Source: Runella limosa DSM 17973
GTDB taxonomy: Bacteria > Bacteroidota > Bacteroidia > Cytophagales > Spirosomataceae
DNA length: 64,000 nucleotides
Direction: 5' to 3'
NCBI RefSeq assembly: GCF_000482465.1
Contig: NZ_KI519427.1
Location: 104,421-168,420 of the forward strand
Below the pieces are notes generated by a model, which ran no database searches, was not told where the DNA came from, and worked only from the letters and a program-made list of their open reading frames with translations. The stretch's first letter is position 1. Each line of letters begins with the position of its first letter. Positions 17,501 to 27,311 of the stretch are shown piece by piece. The position numbers were made by a program, and so were the translations under genes.

Positions 17501-18928
17501 TTACCACTCACTCAAACCTGCCGAAAATAGGAGCGTGGCTTTGGCTTTTTCGTACTTCGATTTCATGGATTCGAGCTTCACTTTCAGTTCATTGAGTTTC
17601 GACTCGCGCATGTTTAGCTGAAGCAATTGGGTTTCTCCAATGGCAAACCGCTGCTCGTCGGCACGTAGCACTTGGGCTTGGCGTTCAATGGCAACTTGCT
17701 GGTTTTGAATCTGTTTTTCAAGGTTCAGTACTTCGTTATACGATGCCTGCACGTCGTTGTTGATTTCGCGGCGTACTTGCTGGAGTTCGAGGTTGTTCTG
17801 AGCTTGTTTGATGCGGATGGTTTCGAGCTTGCCGCGTTCTTTGCGAAACAGCAACGGCATCGAAAAATCAACATTCAGCTTGTAAAAAGCAGGAAATGGT
17901 CCCGTCGATTTAGGGATTTCTTGCCCTGTAATAAAGCGGTGGGTATAGTTGAGCGACGATAGGCCAATGTCAAATTTTGGCTTGAGCATTTCTCTTCCCA
18001 ATCGCTCGTCAATGCGTAATTGTTGGGTTTTTATGTCTAACTTTTGGATTTCGGGATGTTTTTGTCGAGAAATGTCCAGCAGTTGGGTAAGTGTGTTGTT
18101 ATCAATGCGTTGGGCAGGATTGAGCTGAGGAACTGCATTGTTGGGCAACTCGCGCGGGCCATTGTTATCATCCCACAAATAATTGGAAAGAATAAGTCGG
18201 GCGTTTTGGAAATCCACCAAGGCTTGGTCGAGCATAATTCGTCGGTCGAGGAGCGTAACTTGGGCATCGGCGGTATCCACAGCGGGTAAGTCGCCTTGCG
18301 CTACGCGTTTTTTGACCAAATCGTACCGTTGTACGGCCAAATCGTGAAATTCTTGGACGAGGGCGTAGTTTCGGTACGCAAAGTACCACGTCCAGTATTC
18401 TTTGGCAGCCGAAAGTATCAATTTATTGACCAATTTGACGCGTTCTACTTCGGCCATGTTTTGAAACAAACGGGCATTTTGAAGCGTAGCGCGGCGTTCG
18501 TCGATAACAAACCGCTGCAAGACAGGAACGGTGAAGCCTACGTAACTGAGCCCATCTAGTGGGGTACGAATATCGGTTCCCAGTACGTCGCCAACGTTTC
18601 GTTCAAAACCCGCTTTTACATCAATTCCCCCCCAATAAAGAGGTACTTTGAGTTGGTTGTCCCAAAAGTTAAAATAAGCTTTGTTATCAAAATATTTACG
18701 GTCAAAGCTGGCTTCGAGTTTTGGGTCAAAGCCTCCTTTTGCCATCAGCAACTCAGCCTTGGCTTGGTCAGAAAGGTTACTGGCTTGCCGCAATACAGGG
18801 TGGTTTTTGGTCACCAACTCATAAAAATCGCGGTAAGAAAATACCTTTCCTGTGTCGGTCTGTGCCCATGTAGGTAAAAAAAACACGCAGCAAAGTAGGA
18901 CGACAAATAACTTTATGACGAATTTCAT
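17501..18928 (-). CDS. TolC-family outer-membrane efflux protein
   Basis: 475 residues with a signal peptide (to about 22, ending PTWAQ). Two internally similar OEP halves rich in helices (about 30-240 and 285-470) match TolC channels, which form the outer-membrane duct of export systems. It is the last gene of a three-gene unit: ABC transporter, HlyD adaptor, then this gene only 13 bp after the adaptor. The trio would form a continuous export path across both membranes. The substrate is not encoded nearby. Confidence 0.9.
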   Translation of the reverse strand: MKFVIKLFVVLLCCVFFLPTWAQTDTGKVFSYRDFYELVTKNHPVLRQASNLSDQAKAELLMAKGGFDPKLEASFDRKYFDNKAYFNFWDNQLKVPLYWGGIDVKAGFERNVGDVLGTDIRTPLDGLSYVGFTVPVLQRFVIDERRATLQNARLFQNMAEVERVKLVNKLILSAAKEYWTWYFAYRNYALVQEFHDLAVQRYDLVKKRVAQGDLPAVDTADAQVTLLDRRIMLDQALVDFQNARLILSNYLWDDNNGPRELPNNAVPQLNPAQRIDNNTLTQLLDISRQKHPEIQKLDIKTQQLRIDERLGREMLKPKFDIGLSSLNYTHRFITGQEIPKSTGPFPAFYKLNVDFSMPLLFRKERGKLETIRIKQAQNNLELQQVRREINNDVQASYNEVLNLEKQIQNQQVAIERQAQVLRADEQRFAIGETQLLQLNMRESKLNELKVKLESMKSKYEKAKATLLFSAGLSEW

Positions 18929-18941
18929 CGATTTATACTTT

Positions 18942-20303
18942 TTATTTTTTCTCCTTCTCTTCCGCAGGTAAAATATCGCTGAGGTAGTCAGGCGGGAAAC
19001 CGTTGAGTTGACGCCATACTTCCCACCAAATCGGGACGTCTTTGAGCATCACAAAACCGTTTACACCAGAGCCAATGCGTAGCTGATCGGGCCATTTGTC
19101 GTTTTCATTCCCTTCGTGATCGGACTTGATAAGGAGGCGGTATTCGCCGTTTTTACTGTTGACGCGGTCAACAATGGCTACCGTTCCGCCAAAGGTTCCG
19201 ACAGAAGTACCAGGCCAGCCCGAAAACTGCAATGCGGGCCATCCGTCAAATTCCAGCCGGACGTGGCGTCCAGGTTTGATGAGCGACAAATCCATGGCTT
19301 TTATGTACAATTCTACGGCTAAATCGGGCTTGTCGGGTTGTAGCGTAACAATGGATTCTCCCTCTTTAATGGTTTCACCAATACCCGCTTTGAGGGTTTT
19401 GATGATGTAGCCAGCTTGAGGAGCATGAACCACATATTGCTCACGACGAATGCGGATGTTCTCGTATTTGTTTTTAAGTTTTGATAACTCTGACTCCCCA
19501 TCGGCGAGGCTTGAAAGCGCTGTACTACGGTCCGAAAATGATTTGGCAATGTCTTTTTGATAATCAACCTCAACCGAACTAAGTTCGATGCGTGCGTTGA
19601 TGAGCTCATTTCGAGAAATGGCCAATTTCTGGCTTTGAGATGTTAATTTGGCTTGGTCTTCTTGAAATTTCACCCGACGACTCTCCAAGTCAACCAACGA
19701 AATCGTTCCGTCTTTGTACATGGCTTCGCCGCGTTCGAGGCGTTCTTTGGTAATGTCAAAACCACGATTGATGGCGATAAAATCGGCGCTGTCACTCTTT
19801 ACTTTTAGGCGGGCTTGAAGCAATTTATTGCGGGTTTTTTCAAGGCTTAACTGAAGCCCTTGACGTAACGACGAAATTTGAGAGTCAGTGGCTTGAATTT
19901 TGGCATTGTAAGCATTGATAGCCGCTTGTTTGGCTTGAATTTGCTCTTGCGTTCGGACAAGCACTTGGGGGTCAAAATAATCGTCTTTGATTTCAGAAAT
20001 CGTCAAAAGCGTGTCGCCTTTTTTGACATAATCACCCTCGCGAACGTGCCATTCCTGAATTTGTCCCGCCACGGCATTCTGGATGTTTTGGGGACGGTCT
20101 TTGGGTGTAAGTGCTGTGACGTAGCCTTTTCCGTTGATGTTTTGTTGCCAAGGTAAAAACATCACCAGAATGAGTACAATGACAATACCCAAAATCCAGC
20201 GATATACAATCCGTGCTGTTTTGGGGGAATGGAGGGTATGAAGTGAGTTGACTTCGTTTTCGATGGCAGGTACATTGACCCGCTGTTTTGAGATATTGAG
20301 CAT
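18942..20303 (-). CDS. HlyD-family periplasmic adaptor (membrane fusion protein)
   Basis: 453 residues from the ATG at 20303, four bases after the stop of the upstream ABC gene (an upstream ATG at 20327 would overlap it). One N-terminal membrane helix (about 33-52), a biotinyl-lipoyl-like half motif (GQIQEWHVREGDYVKKGD, near 85), a long coiled-coil hairpin (about 120-285), then the second lipoyl half (PQAGYIIKTLKAGIGETIKEG) and a beta-barrel. This is the domain order of type I secretion adaptors. It links the ABC protein to the TolC-like channel. Confidence 0.93.
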   Translation of the reverse strand: MLNISKQRVNVPAIENEVNSLHTLHSPKTARIVYRWILGIVIVLILVMFLPWQQNINGKGYVTALTPKDRPQNIQNAVAGQIQEWHVREGDYVKKGDTLLTISEIKDDYFDPQVLVRTQEQIQAKQAAINAYNAKIQATDSQISSLRQGLQLSLEKTRNKLLQARLKVKSDSADFIAINRGFDITKERLERGEAMYKDGTISLVDLESRRVKFQEDQAKLTSQSQKLAISRNELINARIELSSVEVDYQKDIAKSFSDRSTALSSLADGESELSKLKNKYENIRIRREQYVVHAPQAGYIIKTLKAGIGETIKEGESIVTLQPDKPDLAVELYIKAMDLSLIKPGRHVRLEFDGWPALQFSGWPGTSVGTFGGTVAIVDRVNSKNGEYRLLIKSDHEGNENDKWPDQLRIGSGVNGFVMLKDVPIWWEVWRQLNGFPPDYLSDILPAEEKEKK

Positions 20304-20307
20304 GGTC

Positions 20308-22503
20308 TTAGTTTTCGAGCGTTGCAACGTGCTTTAATACAGTTTTGTAAGGGCCTTCGGCCAAGATTTGGCCTTCTTCCAAGACCACAACGCGGTCGCA
20401 GGCGCCCATAAATGCGGGGTCATTGGAAAGCACCACGAGCGTCCAATCATGCGCGGGGTCAGTCAAAAACTCAATGATTCGGAGGCGTTCGCTGCGTTCT
20501 ATTTGTCGAAGGGCATCGGTATATAAAAGTAATTTAGGCTGCGTGAGCAAACAACGAGCAAGGGCGATTTTGGTGACAAAACTTAGTGAAAAATGACGCC
20601 CTCCCGAAATGATAGAGGTGGCAAGGCCATCGGGCAATTGCGCAATTTCTTCGGTGAGGTGTAGCTTTTCTAAGGCATCTTTGACGCGTTCCAACGTGAT
20701 TCCCGCGCGTCCCATCGTCAAATTTTCGAGGATAGTCCCGTCGAAAATTTCTTGGTTGGGAAAGTTCATGCTCAGGTAGTTTCGGAGGGTAGTAATGTCT
20801 AAGTCCCGCATCGAAATGCCGTTGTAAATAAGGCTGCCTTCATACTCAGTAAGTACGCCCGAAAGTAACTTCAGAAGCGTGTGCTTTCCCGAGCCGTTTT
20901 GCCCTGTCAAACAAACCCGCTCTCCAGGCTGAATATCCATTGAAAGTCCTTTGATGGCGGGATGAGAAGCATCGGGGTATGTATAGCTTAAATTACGCGT
21001 TCTAAGCTCAAGTCCTTTGGGGAATTGGGTAGCTGAAAAGCGAAAACCGCCTTCTTTTTCCAACGTTAAATCCGAAACATACCCTAGTTTATCGACGGCA
21101 GTGAGAAGGTCAAAAACTACGTCGATACTCAGAAGGAGTTTTTCAACGGCGGCTGTCAACAACACAATCACGATTTCGGAGGCAACAAACTGTCCCAACG
21201 AGATTTGACGGTTGACAAGCAGGTAAGTGCCCAAAATCAACAAACCACCAATAACAACCACTTTGAACGCCAACGAGTAATAATAAAATCCTTGTAAGAT
21301 TTTGAAGTGTTTGTTGCGATAGGTAAGATAATTGGTCACGAGCCCGTCCATGCGCTGAATGGGGAGTTGGGTAGTTCCTGCGGTTTTAAAGGAAAATAAA
21401 GTACTGGCCATTCCTTCGAGCCAAGCTACCACACGGTATTTGTATTTTGATTCTTTGATGCTGGTTTCCAGTCCTTTACGTCCGTTGATGCGGATGATGG
21501 CCAAGAAGATAAGAATGACAAATAAGCTAAATGCAATAAAGAAAGGGTGATAAAACGAAAGTAAAAGCAAACCAAAAATGATTTGTAACAAAGCAGCGGT
21601 AAGCTCAATCAAAAATTTAGGAAGCGATTTTTGAATGGTTAATACGTCAAAAAAACGATTCATAAGCTCCGTAGGATTGTCCTGACGCAAGGCTTCGTAT
21701 TTCAGACGCGGCACACGATAAGTAAACTCAAAGGCAGCTTTGGCAAAAATCCGCATTTGCAGGGTTTCCACCAGCGACACTTGGATGATTTGCATGATAC
21801 CACTTCCGATAAGCCCCAGTACAACCAAGCCCATCAGCACATAAACCGAGCTAAACACCGAACCACTCGACACCAAGCTAAAAATGGCTTGCACACCTAA
21901 GGGTAACACAAGGCTGATGAGCCCGACAACTACGGCATAAAAATAGATATATCCAATGTCTTTGCTTTCGTTGCGTAGCAGACGTATCAACCGCTGAACG
22001 GGGCTGAGAATTTCGTTCTCGGTTTGACTCAGCGTGCTATCGTCGCTCACCAAAGGCTGCATCGGAAAAGCCGTGATGTACATTACTTGTCCGTTTTTGG
22101 AAGTGTCGGACTGGTTTTCAAACACTAGCGGAGATAAAACCTCTGTTGAGGTATGGCGAGGGCGGTTTTCGATGATGGGGCTCCAGAGAATGGGAGTTCC
22201 TTGGTCATCTTTACCCACAATCACGGGCGTTAGACCCAAATTATGCTTTTCAAAATAAAGAACGGGATGAGTCGCCGATTCAATAAATGGAACAAATTGA
22301 TTCTTTGGTAAGCAATTAACGACCAACGTGAGGTTGTTGTGCCGCGCGCTTCGGTGAAGGTCTTCAATAAACCGATGAATGTCGGTTCCTGAATACGAAG
22401 ACGTTTGTTCGACTTGATCGTAAGTCGTTCGATGGGTTACAACGGGTTGCCCAGTCGAAATGGCAAGTTGTTCTACAATTTGCCTTATATACTGCGAATT
22501 CAT
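20308..22503 (-). CDS. ABC exporter (membrane plus ATPase domain) with degenerate ATPase motifs
   Basis: 731 residues from the ATG at 22503 (an ATG at 22539 is possible). The N-terminal ~150 residues look like a C39-like domain without the catalytic cysteine. Six membrane helices follow (about 190-460), then a nucleotide-binding domain. Its motifs are unusual: Walker A GQNGSGKHT has His541 where Ser/Thr binds Mg2+; the signature is ISGGR (632-636); the Walker B Asp-Glu pair is Thr662-Asp663 (LLLYTDAL); the switch His is Asn694 (VVLSNDP). The Q-loop (Q584) is kept. It heads the operon with HlyD and TolC. Either hydrolysis is slow or a second ATPase partner exists elsewhere. Confidence 0.9.
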   Translation of the reverse strand: MNSQYIRQIVEQLAISTGQPVVTHRTTYDQVEQTSSYSGTDIHRFIEDLHRSARHNNLTLVVNCLPKNQFVPFIESATHPVLYFEKHNLGLTPVIVGKDDQGTPILWSPIIENRPRHTSTEVLSPLVFENQSDTSKNGQVMYITAFPMQPLVSDDSTLSQTENEILSPVQRLIRLLRNESKDIGYIYFYAVVVGLISLVLPLGVQAIFSLVSSGSVFSSVYVLMGLVVLGLIGSGIMQIIQVSLVETLQMRIFAKAAFEFTYRVPRLKYEALRQDNPTELMNRFFDVLTIQKSLPKFLIELTAALLQIIFGLLLLSFYHPFFIAFSLFVILIFLAIIRINGRKGLETSIKESKYKYRVVAWLEGMASTLFSFKTAGTTQLPIQRMDGLVTNYLTYRNKHFKILQGFYYYSLAFKVVVIGGLLILGTYLLVNRQISLGQFVASEIVIVLLTAAVEKLLLSIDVVFDLLTAVDKLGYVSDLTLEKEGGFRFSATQFPKGLELRTRNLSYTYPDASHPAIKGLSMDIQPGERVCLTGQNGSGKHTLLKLLSGVLTEYEGSLIYNGISMRDLDITTLRNYLSMNFPNQEIFDGTILENLTMGRAGITLERVKDALEKLHLTEEIAQLPDGLATSIISGGRHFSLSFVTKIALARCLLTQPKLLLYTDALRQIERSERLRIIEFLTDPAHDWTLVVLSNDPAFMGACDRVVVLEEGQILAEGPYKTVLKHVATLEN

Positions 22504-22547
22504 GTGGTTTCTTGGATGGGTTGATAGTTGAAAAAGCAATAGACCGT

Positions 22548-22555
22548 TATATTTG
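22548..22555 (+). promoter_or_regulatory. Candidate -7 box TATATTTG
   Basis: Exact match to the Bacteroidota -7 consensus TAnnTTTG, with a TTG 17 bp upstream (22528-22530) as a possible -33 element. It would start transcription near 22562, about 93 bp before the lipoprotein ATG. Confidence 0.5.
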
Positions 22556-22654
22556 TTCCAATATTAATTAATTCTAACTCAATTCTAATATAGGTCTATT
22601 TTGGCAAACAAAGACGAAAATAGGACAATGAGGCATGCACATTTTGCTTTTCGT

Positions 22655-23377
22655 ATGACCATTTTGTTAAGAAATTACTCTCTACTAAACTGGACTTTGG
22701 TAGGCATGGTTTTGACTTTGGGGATAAATTCTTGTACCTCCCCCTGCGACGACTGCGAAACTATAGTGAAAGGTAGTGATTTTTTTCCACTGGAGGTAGG
22801 GCGATTTGTGGAATATGACGTAAACGAAGAAGAAGTAGCCCTTGGACGCCCAGCGGTGGTTCGGGCGTTTCAATGGAAAGAAAAAGTGGCCGAAAGTTAT
22901 CTTGACCCTACGGGAGAGAAAGTGTATCGCATTGCTCGTTTTCGCCGAACACTGGAAGGCCAGCCGTGGACGCCAGATTCTACGTTTACGGTACGGTTAA
23001 AAATTGACTATGCTGTTCGCAACGAAAGTGGACGAGAATACGTAAAAATGGTATTTCCTGTTTCCGAAAAACGTTCGTGGAATGGAAATATTTACAACAA
23101 TTTGGGGGAAGATGAGTATGTATTAAAAGACGTAAATAAAGCGTTGAAAATAGCAGGAACTGCCTTTGACCGAACGGCAACGGTGGTTCAACAAAACGAC
23201 TCTACGTTGGTGAATCAAGATAAACGGATAGAAACATACGCAGCGGGCGTAGGGCTGATTTATCGGGAACGAATTAATGTGCAATTTTGCTCATCCACAC
23301 CTTCCTGCATCGGCAAGGCACAAATAGATTTTGGAACACGGCAGCTCGTTCGTTTTAAACGTGCAGGAATAGAGTAG
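22655..23377 (+). CDS. Uncharacterised lipoprotein
   Basis: 240 residues from the ATG at 22655, which begins a lipoprotein signal peptide ending in the lipobox GINSC (the open frame extends to a TTG at 22601). After CTSPCDDCET the mature protein has FFPLEVGRFVEYDV, a pattern seen in Bacteroidota lipoproteins of unknown role, and otherwise beta-rich sequence. It should sit in the periplasm or at the outer membrane. Divergent from the exporter operon and not obviously linked to it. No function can be assigned. Confidence 0.75.
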   Translation: MTILLRNYSLLNWTLVGMVLTLGINSCTSPCDDCETIVKGSDFFPLEVGRFVEYDVNEEEVALGRPAVVRAFQWKEKVAESYLDPTGEKVYRIARFRRTLEGQPWTPDSTFTVRLKIDYAVRNESGREYVKMVFPVSEKRSWNGNIYNNLGEDEYVLKDVNKALKIAGTAFDRTATVVQQNDSTLVNQDKRIETYAAGVGLIYRERINVQFCSSTPSCIGKAQIDFGTRQLVRFKRAGIE

Positions 23378-23378
23378 G

Positions 23379-23660
23379 TGAGGAGGGTTGCTCATGTGTG
23401 GAGGGTTGCTCACAACCCGACGAGAGAACGTCGAAGGTAGAGTGCAGAATGTCGAATATTTGCATTTGAATCGTGTGGAGGGTTGCTCACAACCCGACGA
23501 GAGAACGTCGAAGGTAGAGTGCAGAATGTCGAAAATGATTGCTCCAGAGGAGCTACACCTTTGTAGAAACAATGAGTTATGTCCGAAACGAAGCCCCATC
23601 GGGGTGGCATCTTTAATTTGTGTGGAGGGTTGCTCACAACCCGACGAGAGAATGTCGAAT
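23379..23660. repeat. Cluster of ~60-bp direct repeats carrying two hairpins each
   Basis: Copies begin at 23396 and 23473 (about 61 bp each, almost identical), with a shorter one at 23620-23660 and a partial one at 23379. Each has GGGTTG-CTCA-CAACCC followed by GACG-AGAGAA-CGTC. Between copies 2 and 3 lies a different mosaic (23541-23612) with GCTCC-AGA-GGAGC and CCCC-ATC-GGGG hairpins. No gene is credible here. Confidence 0.8.
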
Positions 23661-23716
23661 TTGGATTTCTATTCTGTATTTACTAAAAAAAGAATAAATA
23701 TATAAAACATATACAA

Positions 23717-25384
23717 ATGATTGATAATCACAGGGTAAAGTTGCTTTTTGTGGCGGTGTTCACTTGGCTTTTTATGTGGAGTGGGATGGTGCAGGCGCAG
23801 ACCGCCAAATACTTGGTTTTATTAAAAGACAAAACAGGTACACCCTTTACGACCGACAAACCTACGGCCTATCTGAGTCAGCGCTCCGTAGATCGTCGTT
23901 CGCGGCAAGGGATTGCGTTGACGTTGAGAGATTTGCCTGTCAATCCTAGTTATGTATCTCAAATTCGTCAAACGGGTGCCAAAGTTTGGTACACATCCCG
24001 TTGGTTAAATGCCGTATTGGTTGAGGCAACCTCCGCACAACTGACGGCCATTCGGGCGTTGTCGTCGGTGAAAGGGATTGAGTTTAATCGCGCCCTTCGT
24101 ACGGCCCGTTTGTCTGCCGAAAAACAAACCAATGCCACGCAACAAAAATTTGGGATGGACGCTTTCAATTACGGAGCTTCGCTTAGCCAAATTCAAATGT
24201 TGGGTGCCGATGCCATGCACGATCAAGGCTACAATGGCAAAGGAATGTTGGTGGCGATTTTGGATGCAGGGTTCTTAAATTCCAATACAAATCCTGCGTT
24301 GAGTACATTATTTTCCGACAAACGCGTGGTAGTTACCTACGATTTTGTAGCCAACGAAACCAGTGTTTACGAAGACCATTCGCACGGAAACAACGTGTTT
24401 AGTATCATGGCAAGCTTTAAAGAAAATAGCTTGATTGGCCCAGCTTACGGAGCGTCTTACGCGTTGCTAAGAACAGAAGATGATAATAGCGAATCGCGCT
24501 TGGAGGAAGCCAATTGGCTAATTGCGGCCGAGTATGCCGACAGTTTGGGTGTCGATGTCATCAATACTTCATTGGGTTACAATCAATTTGATAACGAAGC
24601 CGATGATTATACCTATGCCGACATGAACGGTAAAACGACGCTCATTACGCGAGCCGCCGATTGGGCAGCAGCAGCAGGCATGATAGTAGTGGCCTCGGCT
24701 GGCAACGAAGGGGCGAGCGCCTGGAAATACATTTCAGCTCCTGCCGATGCTGACTCAGTGTTGGCAGTGGGTGCGGTTGGAAGTACCAAAGCGTTGGCGT
24801 CGTTTAGCTCCATTGGTCCATCAGCCGACGGGCGTGTGAAGCCTGATGTGTGCGCCCAAGGTGCTTTAACGGTACTTTCAAATCAAGCAGGTACGGTAAC
24901 GGCGGGCAATGGAACGTCGTATTCAGCCCCGTTGATTGCGGGCTTGGTTACGGCATTTTGGCAATCGCAACCGCAACTTACCGCCATGCAAGTAATTGAT
25001 TGTATTCGTCGAGCAGGGGATCGTTTTGCCAGCCCAACCCCTCAATTTGGCTACGGCATTCCTACATTTGCGGCGGCAACGGAGGTGGCACGGGCCAAAT
25101 ATTTGCCCATGGGAGTTGGTGGAAATAAACCAACGGAAGCCATTGTATTTCCGAATCCATTGGGGAATGCCAATGCGTTGCAGATTCAATGGGGAGCTGA
25201 ATTTACGGGCAAAAAAGTAGAGATCGCACTGACGGACGTGGCGGGGCGAGTATGGTTACAGCAATCGGTCATGGCCAACGAACCATCAAGTAAACTGACA
25301 CTACCGACGGCAATGCCCCAAGGGAGTTATGTATTAAAAATGAACGATAACGAACGCGTGCGGGTTTTGAAAGTAATCAAATAA
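23717..25384 (+). CDS. T9SS-exported subtilisin-like serine peptidase (S8)
   Basis: 555 residues. Signal peptide to about 28 (MVQAQ), propeptide-like region (29-150), S8 catalytic domain (about 160-455) with ILDAGF (D183), EDHSHGNN (H223), ASAGNEG (oxyanion N330) and GNGTSYSAP (S401). The C-terminal ~80 residues (from VFPNPLGNANALQI) are a type A sorting domain, so the protease is exported by the type IX system and anchored or released. It probably supplies peptides from outside proteins. It ends 13 bp before the FrnE-like gene. Confidence 0.93.
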   Translation: MIDNHRVKLLFVAVFTWLFMWSGMVQAQTAKYLVLLKDKTGTPFTTDKPTAYLSQRSVDRRSRQGIALTLRDLPVNPSYVSQIRQTGAKVWYTSRWLNAVLVEATSAQLTAIRALSSVKGIEFNRALRTARLSAEKQTNATQQKFGMDAFNYGASLSQIQMLGADAMHDQGYNGKGMLVAILDAGFLNSNTNPALSTLFSDKRVVVTYDFVANETSVYEDHSHGNNVFSIMASFKENSLIGPAYGASYALLRTEDDNSESRLEEANWLIAAEYADSLGVDVINTSLGYNQFDNEADDYTYADMNGKTTLITRAADWAAAAGMIVVASAGNEGASAWKYISAPADADSVLAVGAVGSTKALASFSSIGPSADGRVKPDVCAQGALTVLSNQAGTVTAGNGTSYSAPLIAGLVTAFWQSQPQLTAMQVIDCIRRAGDRFASPTPQFGYGIPTFAAATEVARAKYLPMGVGGNKPTEAIVFPNPLGNANALQIQWGAEFTGKKVEIALTDVAGRVWLQQSVMANEPSSKLTLPTAMPQGSYVLKMNDNERVRVLKVIK

Positions 25385-25397
25385 GAAAAAAAATTAC

Positions 25398-26096
25398 ATG
25401 AAACCACACATTAAAATCGACATTGTTTCGGACGTTGTTTGTCCGTGGTGCTACATCGGAAAGCGCCGTTTGGAAAAAGCAGTTGATCAGCTCAAAGACG
25501 ATTATACGTTTGAAATCAGCTATTTGCCTTTTCAGCTTTCACCCGATACACCGCTGGAAGGTGAAAATATGAAAGAACGACTTTCGGCGAAATTTGGCGG
25601 AGAAGAGCGTTTTTATGAATTGACCAACCAAGTATCAAACGTGGCGGCGGGCGAAGGGCTAGAATTTGATTTGGTGAACCAACAAATTTCGCCCAACACG
25701 CACGGTTTGCACCGTTTGGTTTGGTTTGCCCAACAAAAAGGCAAACAATTGGAATTGGTAGAGGCATTTTTTAAAGCTTATTTTGAAAATCGTGTTAACC
25801 TTGCCAATGTCGAAAACGTAGTAGCAGTGGCGCAGTCGGTGGGGTTAGATGCGGAAGAAGTTCGCCAATTTATTGCTTCTGAAAAGGGTTCAGAAGAAGT
25901 GGATCAACTTCTTTACCAAAATCGTTTGATGGGCGTAAGCGGTGTGCCGTATTATATCATCAATGACAAATACGCCGTATCGGGCGCGCAGCCAACGGAC
26001 TTGTTTTTGCAGGCATTGCCAGATATTGCGGTAAAAGCCCCCATTCAAGCGCCAACGCAAGGAGAAGCATGTGACCTCGAAACGGGTGTATGCTAA
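25398..26096 (+). CDS. DsbA-family oxidoreductase, FrnE-like
   Basis: 232-residue thioredoxin-fold protein with the active-site motif CPWC (C15, C18) right after the first strand, the helical insertion of the DsbA/FrnE family and the cis-Pro segment GVSGVPYYII near 178. No signal peptide, so it is cytoplasmic, as FrnE proteins are. The tail EACDLETGVC carries two more cysteines, also seen in FrnE of other bacteria. Probable role in disulfide handling during oxidative stress. It overlaps the MFS gene at its stop codon, so the two are translationally coupled. Confidence 0.9.
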   Translation: MKPHIKIDIVSDVVCPWCYIGKRRLEKAVDQLKDDYTFEISYLPFQLSPDTPLEGENMKERLSAKFGGEERFYELTNQVSNVAAGEGLEFDLVNQQISPNTHGLHRLVWFAQQKGKQLELVEAFFKAYFENRVNLANVENVVAVAQSVGLDAEEVRQFIASEKGSEEVDQLLYQNRLMGVSGVPYYIINDKYAVSGAQPTDLFLQALPDIAVKAPIQAPTQGEACDLETGVC

Positions 26097-27214
26097 TGCC
26101 GCCTTTTCGCATTATTTCGTTTGCGTTGTTGCTGGTTACGTTGGCCGTCAATATCTCGATGCCCCTTTTTCGGGTATATGCGGCTGAAGCGGGCCTCAAC
26201 AACGGCCAAACGGCCTTAGTCTTGGCAGCGTACATCACAGGTATGCTGCCTTGTTACGTTTTTCTAGGGGGTATTTCCGATCGAGTCGGGCGAAAACCTG
26301 TGCTGATTGTTAGCGTTTTTTGTTCTTTTTTAGCTACCCTCGTCATTACTATTTTTCCCAATGTAACGGCTTTGGTGTTCGCTCGGATGTTACAAGGGGT
26401 TGCTTTGGCATTAAGTATGGGCACTGGAACCGCCTATTTAACCGAAGTTCTGTACCCCGATAAAAATGCGCCAACCAAAGCCGCTAATTTGGCTTCACTT
26501 TCTACGGCAATTGGTTTCAGTGGAGGCGCACTTGCCACAACCTTGTATTTACTCGTTGATTTTCAGCTTGTTCCGCCTACGTATTATTTGCTTTTAGGAA
26601 TTACTTTTATTGGGCTTATCCTTCTTTTTACGTTGCCCAACCCCAAACCCATTGGTGGCAATATCCTTCGACTTCCGTATTTCCCTAAAGGCTCGTTTCC
26701 CGTCAACATGGCCATTGCCATTTGTTGGGCGGCAACGGGCACGGTCATTGCCATTATCCCAACCCAATTGGCCAAATTTAACCTGACGCCCTACGCGGGC
26801 TTTTGCTTGGTATTAATCAATTGGACGGGGGCTTTCTTACAGCCTTTTATTCGTAAAAACGACCCGAAACAATCCGTTCGCATCGGTTATGTGCTGGTGC
26901 CACTGGGCTTTGGACTGGTTGTGCTGGGCAGTCATTTGGGTCAATTGTGGGTAATTTTGGGTGGAACAACACTCATTGGCTTGGCGGCTTATGGTTTTTC
27001 GTACGTGGGAGGCTTGGCTTTGATTGCTAACTACGGTGGGGTTCAGCGAGCAAGGGCGGTGTCGGGCTACATGTTTATGGGCTACATCGGCTTCGGAATC
27101 CCCGCTATTTTTCTTGGTTACTTGTCTGACCACGTCGGTATTGTCAATGCCTTGTTGGTGTTTGAGGTAGTGATTAGTGCTTTGACGGTTTATTTGCTTC
27201 GTATTTTTCGGTAA
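26090..27214 (+). CDS. Major facilitator superfamily transporter
   Basis: 374 residues with about 12 membrane helices. The loop GGISDRVGRKPVLI (about 61-74) is the classic MFS A-motif between helices 2 and 3. The start may be the ATG at 26090 or the one at 26096 that forms a TAATG overlap with the FrnE-like stop. The substrate is not evident; the coupling to a thiol oxidoreductase suggests export of a toxic or oxidising compound, but that is inference. Confidence 0.9.
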   Translation: MLMPPFRIISFALLLVTLAVNISMPLFRVYAAEAGLNNGQTALVLAAYITGMLPCYVFLGGISDRVGRKPVLIVSVFCSFLATLVITIFPNVTALVFARMLQGVALALSMGTGTAYLTEVLYPDKNAPTKAANLASLSTAIGFSGGALATTLYLLVDFQLVPPTYYLLLGITFIGLILLFTLPNPKPIGGNILRLPYFPKGSFPVNMAIAICWAATGTVIAIIPTQLAKFNLTPYAGFCLVLINWTGAFLQPFIRKNDPKQSVRIGYVLVPLGFGLVVLGSHLGQLWVILGGTTLIGLAAYGFSYVGGLALIANYGGVQRARAVSGYMFMGYIGFGIPAIFLGYLSDHVGIVNALLVFEVVISALTVYLLRIFR

Positions 27215-27311
27215 AAGTATCATTTGTAAAAAAGTAGTGGCAGCAATAGGGGGGATACTGCGCTGAGTTGTCATGGGTTTGAAGGTCTTAAAAACAACCT
27301 TACTTACAGCT

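Noticed and set aside
23388-23705. Open frames of 102-105 codons in the intergenic repeats
   Set aside because: They consist of the direct repeats translated and have no protein-like composition.
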